Shown: positions 13,032-14,669 of the stretch, piece after piece
How positions within the stretch are numbered: the stretch's first letter is position 1
Layout: every line of letters begins with the position of its first letter
Assembly (NCBI GenBank): GCA_015068335.1
Contig: SVKT01000028.1
Span: 1 to 14,669 of the forward strand
Length of the DNA stretch: 14,669 nucleotides
Reading direction: 5' to 3'
DNA from: Oscillospiraceae bacterium
GTDB lineage: Bacteria > Bacillota > Clostridia > Oscillospirales > Oscillospiraceae
The notes under the pieces: model-generated
The model's database searches: none
What the model saw: the letters and a program-made list of their open reading frames with translations, nothing else
What the model was told of the DNA's origin: nothing
Translations under genes and position numbers: made by a program

Positions 13032-13441
13032 GCGATGGGACGGTTGGAGGGGTTTACGATGCAGCGCCAGTCCAGATCGCCCCGGGCCAGGCCCAGCACC
13101 AGCATTTCTGCCGTGGCGATGTTGCTGGCAAAGGGGATGTTGTTCTGGTCGCACAGATGGGAGATGTAGGAAACATCGTCCGCCAGGTTTTCCACGGTGG
13201 GGTCGTTGAAAAACAGGACCAGATCAAACTCGTTGTAGGCGATACGTGCGCCGATCTGCTGGCTTCCGCCGTGGGTATAGGACAGGAAGCAGTGAACGTT
13301 CAGGCCGGTGGCCTCGGCAACCATATGGCCGGTGGTGTTGGTTGCGTAAATATGGTGCTGAGAGAGGATGCCGGCATATGCGGTGCAAAACTGGACCATC
13401 AGTTCTTTTTTATTGTCGTGGGACATCAGCGCGATATTCAT
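13028..13441 (-). CDS. Methylglyoxal synthase-like protein with altered active site
   Basis: A 137-residue single-domain protein with the methylglyoxal synthase fold. MgsA converts dihydroxyacetone phosphate to methylglyoxal and phosphate. Seen: ALMSHDNKK with H8 (E. coli H19), ATNTTGHMVAEATGLNV (33-49, phosphate-binding TTG kept but preceded by N in place of G), GGSQQIGARI (58-67), LVLFFNDP (74-81, D80 = E. coli D91), and NIPFASNIATAEMLV (101-115). The catalytic Asp71 position (GGDQQ in active enzymes) is Ser60, and the PHxPD segment with His98 is replaced by ENLADD, one residue shorter. The protein may therefore be inactive, changed in function, or a regulator. AAAGGAG (13453-13459) is 11 bases before ATG 13441. 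It lies 21 bases after minD, a neighbour often found beside mgsA in Clostridia. Annotated automatically, it would be called mgsA. Confidence 0.9.
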   Translation of the reverse strand: MNIALMSHDNKKELMVQFCTAYAGILSQHHIYATNTTGHMVAEATGLNVHCFLSYTHGGSQQIGARIAYNEFDLVLFFNDPTVENLADDVSYISHLCDQNNIPFASNIATAEMLVLGLARGDLDWRCIVNPSNRPIA

Positions 13442-13462
13442 CGGAAGATCCGCTCCTTTCTT

Positions 13463-14212
13463 TCATTTGATGCGCAGCAGAGGAACTCTGCCGCCGTGGA
13501 TGCGTGCAGCAATATTGCGGTAGGCCAGAGCCGCGCTGCTCTGACTGTCGGTCAGCAGCAGGGGCAGGCCGCGATTCAGGCTCAGGGGCAGGGCGTCATC
13601 CTCGGGCACAACGCCGATCAGGGGCAGACCGGCCTTGTCAATGGCGTCGTCGATGGTGGCGTGCATACTGCGCAGCAACTTTTTCCGCACGCGGTTCACC
13701 ACCAGATGCAGCGTGCCGCTGCCGAAATGGTGCAGTTCCGTGACGGTGTGCTGGGCGTCCCGCAGGGAGGAGGCGTCGGAGGTGGTGACCACCACCACGC
13801 GATCTGCCGCGCAGGTGGCCAGACGGAACCCCAGACCCAACCCGGCCGGGGCGTCCAGCAGGCAATAGTCAAACTGCGCGCGCACGGCGTCCAGCAGTGC
13901 GGCCATCTGCTCCTCGGTCACGGGGCGGCCCCGCATACGCACGGGTGCCGTCAGCAGGAACAGGCCGGGCAGGAGCGGCTGCTCCACCACGGCGGCGTCC
14001 AGAGGGCAGCGATCCTGCGCCACGTCGGAAAAATCCATCAGCGCCCGGTCGGAAACACCCAGCGCCAGATCCAGGTTCCGGAGCCCCACGTCGCAGTCGA
14101 TGCACAAAACCCGCTTGCCGCTGCGCGCCAGCGCGGCGCCGACACCGGCCGTAAAGGAGGTTTTTCCCGTGCCGCCCTTACCGGACACCACAGCGATGCA
14201 CTGACCTTTCAT
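13463..14212 (-). CDS. minD: MinD-like P-loop ATPase (septum-site determining type)
   Basis: A 249-residue ParA/MinD family ATPase; MinD works at the membrane to place the division septum. Seen: the deviant Walker A (GKGGTGKTS, 11-19), the MinD-type switch I (DCDVGLRNLDLALG, 39-52), Walker A'/B (YCLLDAPAGLGLGF, 116-129), and VVTTSDASSLRDAQ (141-154) of the MinD subfamily. The chain is slightly short of the usual 265 and ends RIHGGRVPLLRIK; RVPLLRIK is a weak candidate for the amphipathic membrane helix normally found there. ATG 14210-14212 is chosen because AAAGGAG (14220-14226) is 7 bases upstream; an in-frame upstream start at 14242 lies inside the promoter leader. No minC or minE is in the window. 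It is first in a unit with the mgsA-like gene. FlhG or another MinD paralog is the main alternative. Confidence 0.85.
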   Translation of the reverse strand: MKGQCIAVVSGKGGTGKTSFTAGVGAALARSGKRVLCIDCDVGLRNLDLALGVSDRALMDFSDVAQDRCPLDAAVVEQPLLPGLFLLTAPVRMRGRPVTEEQMAALLDAVRAQFDYCLLDAPAGLGLGFRLATCAADRVVVVTTSDASSLRDAQHTVTELHHFGSGTLHLVVNRVRKKLLRSMHATIDDAIDKAGLPLIGVVPEDDALPLSLNRGLPLLLTDSQSSAALAYRNIAARIHGGRVPLLRIK

Positions 14213-14247
14213 AATGAGGCTCCTTTCTTTAAGCGTTTGCACTGGAC

Positions 14248-14277
14248 ATCATAGCACAGAGGAATGCGGCCTGTAAA
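14248..14277 (-). promoter_or_regulatory. Promoter of the minD-mgsA unit
   Basis: On the minus strand: TTTACA (14272-14277), 18-bp spacer, TATGAT (14248-14253), each hexamer 5 of 6. Transcription should start near 14241, about 29 nt before the minD start codon. Confidence 0.7.
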
Positions 14278-14294
14278 TCTCAAATTTGGGATTT
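14275..14294. promoter_or_regulatory. 20-bp near-perfect palindrome at the minD -35 box
   Basis: AAATC-T-CAAATTTG-G-GATTT: 9 of 10 dyad pairs (mismatch 14280/14289). It overlaps the -35 hexamer by three bases and extends upstream, so it could be an operator. No regulator is identified. Confidence 0.4.
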
Positions 14295-14309
14295 CTGGCC
14301 AAAATATTA

Positions 14310-14341
14310 GAAAAACACCGAAAAGTTACAGGGGGTTTTTC
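14310..14341 (-). terminator. Possible terminator overlapping the rsmG 3' end
   Basis: Imperfect stem: 14310-14316 with 14335-14341 (7 pairs) plus 14318-14319 with 14332-14333, followed on the minus strand by TAATATTTTGG. The outer arm lies within the last codons of rsmG. Weak pairing near the loop limits confidence. Confidence 0.4.
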
Positions 14342-14669
14342 TTAATCTTCGCAAAAGCGCGGGGGTACTTTTGGGGCGTTTCCCGCACTTTTTTGATAAA
14401 CAGCAGGCGGTGGGTCACATCCGTGCCGGGGATGGTGTAATCCTCGGACTTTTCCAGTTGCCCGCCCAGGGTCCGGATGGCCTGCCGGGCGGCTTGCAGT
14501 TCTTCGTCGGAGTCCACGGCCTTCATAGACAGGAAGTATCCGCCCACTTTCACCAGCGGCAGGCAAAGTTCGGAGAGCAGTTGCAGGTTGGCTACGGCCC
14601 GGGAGGTGACGATGTCAAAGGACTCCCGATGGCCGGCGGCAAACTCCTCCGCTCTGGCGTGGACGCAGT
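14326..14669 (-). CDS. rsmG: 16S rRNA (guanine-527-N7) methyltransferase RsmG, C-terminal part (runs off window)
   Basis: Methylates N7 of G527 in the 530 loop of 16S rRNA using S-adenosylmethionine; formerly GidB. The visible 114 codons are the C-terminal half: HARAEEFA, the FDIVTSRAVANLQLLSELCL stretch that follows the SAM site, LVKVGGYFLSMKA, and the tail VRETPQKYPRAFAKIKKNPL, where the RxPxKYPR signature is typical of the family's end. The SAM-binding loop (GxGxG) and the start codon lie right of the window. It stops with TAA at 14326-14328. It precedes minD on the same strand but a 113-bp gap with a promoter and a possible terminator separates them, so it is probably the end of another unit. 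Confidence 0.95.
   Translation of the reverse strand, partial: CVHARAEEFAAGHRESFDIVTSRAVANLQLLSELCLPLVKVGGYFLSMKAVDSDEELQAARQAIRTLGGQLEKSEDYTIPGTDVTHRLLFIKKVRETPQKYPRAFAKIKKNPL

Noticed and set aside
12465..13169. 234-codon + strand frame and smaller ones over the T-box leader
   Set aside because: The region is explained by a T-box RNA with promoter and terminator on the minus strand; the frames have no ribosome binding site and run across the starts and ends of real genes.
1..14669. CRISPR array, insertion sequence, prophage, tRNA or rRNA gene
   Set aside because: No regularly spaced repeats, transposase or integrase motifs, terminal inverted repeats with target duplications, cloverleaf or rRNA-like stretches were seen on reading both strands.

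Overview
The window reads as chromosomal housekeeping DNA from a fairly GC-rich low-GC-phylum relative: a Clostridia-class Firmicute, most likely of the Oscillospirales (gut Oscillospiraceae/Ruminococcaceae type). The grounds are a dimeric Firmicute-type glycyl-tRNA synthetase, a LtaS-like polymerase, an AzgA/PbuG-type purine permease, strong AGGAGG-type ribosome binding sites, a T-box leader ahead of hisS, and SLH-domain and minD-mgsA neighbourhoods. The lineage is an inference from protein style; no rRNA is present. I see no mobile element, CRISPR array, tRNA or rRNA.

Left part (1-5000, + strand): the 3' part of glyS (start lies left of the window), a 12-bp hairpin, a LtaS-like membrane phosphoglycerol transferase/sulfatase-fold protein, a terminator, then a sigma-A type promoter driving an NCS2 purine permease closed by a strong (probably bidirectional) terminator.

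Middle (5000-7930): a minus-strand pair, alaX (alanyl-tRNA editing hydrolase, long form) and a 91-residue DUF6881-like protein; then on the + strand a two-gene unit of a 66-residue Cro/CI-type HTH regulator and a four-helix small membrane protein. The promoter of that unit is bracketed by two 20-bp ATGTAAAG-type dyads, an arrangement that predicts tight autoregulation. A bidirectional terminator separates it from a convergent 157-residue protein of unknown function.

Right part (7940-14669, all minus strand, transcribed right to left): rsmG 3' part (runs off the right edge), minD, mgsA-like, then a 434-nt T-box leader, hisS, an SLH-domain secreted protein, and aspS. The T-box has a GAC (Asp) specifier and a TGGC acceptor-pairing bulge, both fitting tRNA-Asp rather than tRNA-His, so HisRS (and possibly the SLH protein and AspRS) would be controlled by aspartyl-tRNA charging. 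aspS also has its own candidate promoter. The SLH gene sits inside what is usually a hisS-aspS pair and is flanked by similar intergenic blocks, suggesting insertion with duplication of the junction.

The most unusual points are the Asp-reading T-box in front of hisS with a long unexplained insert, the SLH gene wedged into hisS-aspS, the MgsA-like protein that lacks the catalytic aspartate (GGS instead of GGD), and the double-operator HTH/membrane-protein module. No complete new defence or biosynthetic system is visible; most of the window is core metabolism and translation.
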